Positions 62,701 to 64,000 of a DNA stretch of 64,000 nucleotides are shown in pieces; positions within the stretch are counted from its first letter, which is position 1, and the number at the start of each line of letters is the position of its first letter. Source of the stretch: Echinometra lucunter (Eukaryota > Echinodermata > Echinoidea > Camarodonta > Echinometridae); NCBI GenBank assembly GCA_029962745.1, contig JAPZVO010000024.1:256044-320043 (forward strand), in the 5' to 3' direction. The notes beneath the pieces are model-generated. The model searched no databases, was not told the origin of the DNA, and saw only the letters and a program-made list of their open reading frames with translations. Both the position numbers and the translations under genes were made by a program.

Positions 62701-63271
62701 AGGGGCCCATTGCATAAAACTTACCATTGATGGTAACTTTGCCATCAGTAGTAGTAACTTCCATGGAAACCTTGAATTTGATTGGCTGTTTGTTACCATG
62801 GTAGTTACCATTCATAGGGAGCTTTAGATACACGACACAGCTCAGATGATGCGGCATCTTGGCAAAAAATGTTGTTGTGCACATGCGCAAGACAGCTCTT
62901 TTCCATTCCATCCTACGTCGTCTGTTTTACACGACGGTTCTGGGGCCAGTTTACCATCCTCCCCAATATGACGTAACAATGGTTCATATTTGAGCACGCG
63001 CGCTCTCCGTTTGATTACTGCGTGCATACTCGTCCTCCCCAATACACGACGCAAGACCCTGTTTTGTGACGTAACAATGGTTCACATCAGGTTCACATCT
63101 GAGCACACATGCTTTGTTTGATTGTACTGCGTCCTCCCAAAATCTAAAACCTTTTTGCAACGCAATGGGAGGAAAAAGGAGAACGTAAGTCAACTCAGCA
63201 AGATTCCACGTCATCTGAGCTGTGTCGTGTATCTAAAGTTCCCTAATGTACATTTTATGCGGCAGGGCACT
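62701..63271. mobile_element. GTTGCATAAAACTTACC MITE, copy 2, split by a nested MITE
   Basis: The left part (62701-62816) is GGGGCCCATTGCATAAAACTTACC through TGATTGGCTG to GTTACCATTCATA. The right end resumes after 63243 as TAATGTACATTTTATGCGGCAGGGC. The interruption is the element at 62817-63243. Confidence 0.75.
62817..63243. mobile_element. 427-bp MITE with about 36-bp terminal inverted repeats, nested
   Basis: GGGAGCTTTAGATACACGACACAGCTCAGATGA mirrors TCATCTGAGCTGTGTCGTGTATCTAAAGTTCCC at the right end, with few mismatches. TA flanks both sides (62815-62816 and 63244-63245). The interior contains a direct repeat with GTGACGTAACAATGGTTCA. Target-site choice fits Tc1/mariner- or Harbinger-like elements; no transposase is present. 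Confidence 0.85.
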
Positions 63272-63372
63272 GATGCTCCATTATTATTACCCCAGCTTTA
63301 GCCAAGCTGCAGTTACAGCACTGAAGCATTTCAAGGAATTCCTTCCTAGCAGTTACATATTTACTACACCTG

Positions 63373-63529
63373 GGTGCCATTGCATAAAACTTGCTATTAT
63401 AGTAACTTTGCCATCAATGGTAACTTTCATAGAATACTGGATTTTGATTGGCTGTTGAGCAACGTTACCATGGTAGTTCCCATTGATGGCAAAGTTACTA
63501 TAATAGCAAATCTTTATGCAACGGCACCC
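63373..63529. mobile_element. GTTGCATAAAACTTACC MITE, copy 3
   Basis: GGTGCCATTGCATAAAACTTGCTATTATAGTAACTTTGCCATC at the left mirrors the right end, finishing TTTATGCAACGGCACC. The interior has TTTTGATTGGCTGTTGAGC. CCTGGG adjoins both ends. Confidence 0.88.
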
Positions 63530-63725
63530 TGGGTGGAGAGTGGCAAACAAAGCCTCTTCTCTTGAGCTCTTAAATGAAGGTGCAAGGGTTGGTGAGTTCA
63601 GTCCCCAGGATCTCTTGAAGCGAAGGCATTTCAAAGATACAGCTTCTCTCCACACAAGTATACAAGAAGTTGGTAACCAATGTGGTTGAGTTTGTTAGTT
63701 GAGAATATAAGCATAGAATTTTAAG

Positions 63726-64000
63726 TTAACCCATAGAGGTACAGTGTCTCCTTTAGGAGACACTTTGGCAGTATCTGCTGATCCAGAATGCTGGGCATTA
63801 CACACTATACATGAGCAGAAATAGAAAAATTCACTTAAAGTTTTGAGTCCATTCCCAATGCAGTATGTTGTTGCATTTTCGAATTAGAGCAGTTTAAATG
63901 TAACTAATCATTAAACTCTTTAAATTGGCAACGCATTGAATATTATATAATCACTATTTTCATTTTCACATTGGCATTTTCAGCTTAAATTCTCCAATCA
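63726..64000. mobile_element. Diverged piggyBac-like MITE, cut by the window edge
   Basis: It begins TTAACCCAT and shares ordered blocks with copies 2 and 3: CATGAGCAGAAA, AATTC.AC..AA.TTTG, TTAAATTGGCAACG and the closing TTGGCA. It is much more diverged, so it is an older subfamily. An extra local hairpin, GTGTCTCCT..AGGAGACAC, lies at 63745-63763. Confidence 0.65.

Overview
This window is animal nuclear DNA, most likely from a sea urchin or a close marine deuterostome. The evidence is interrupted genes with GT/AG introns, a Bcl-3-type ankyrin gene, a C2H2 zinc-finger gene, a long APE-type LINE, tRNA-derived SINEs, many small inverted-repeat transposons, frequent ACATGTA motifs, and a high density of poly-G/poly-C tracts and trinucleotide microsatellites. 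Species cannot be fixed from sequence alone. I see no bacterial-type operon, CRISPR array or phage.

Layout. (1) 0-8 kb: one 0.9-kb minus-strand exon of an unrecognised acidic, probably nuclear protein (6765-7714) carrying a CtBP-type ALDLSIK motif. A phase-compatible 51-bp exon may follow at 353-403. The intron between them holds an intact 3.9-kb LINE (1602-5491) inserted in a long inverted repeat, whose other arm carries an 8-bp-TSD MITE. (2) 9.3-9.9 kb: a CCAAT-rich direct repeat, a possible promoter of that gene. (3) 16-21 kb: a minus-strand C2H2 zinc-finger gene, coding exons 18891-18995 and 15985-17332. A one-base frameshift falls on the second cysteine codon of one finger. Its intron holds a pogo/Tigger-like element. 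(4) 20-39 kb: intergenic DNA with retroelement fragments, SINEs, MITEs and microsatellites. (5) 39.2 kb to the right edge: the 5' half of a plus-strand Bcl-3-like gene with four exons at 39471-40791, 41253-41768, 58179-58281 and 61537-61651. The joins are phase-compatible and lead into the first ankyrin repeat; the rest lies beyond the window. A palindromic kappaB site and two tiny overlapping uORFs precede its start codon. Intron 2 is 16.4 kb and full of MITEs, and contains an inverted pair of exon-like sequences with splice donors. Intron 3 contains a 500-N assembly gap.

How the parts relate. The two clearest genes encode nuclear transcription regulators. The Bcl-3-like protein would be expected to bind NF-kappaB p50/p52-type dimers, and the kappaB site suggests feedback control. 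Its N-terminus carries PLDLR and PLNLS motifs of the CtBP-docking type, and the unrecognised gene has a stronger one. Most remaining DNA is mobile-element sediment in which insertion order can be read directly. I found no convincing wholly new system. The most useful leads are the inverted exon pair, the frameshifted finger, the nested insertions and the Bcl-3 5' control region.
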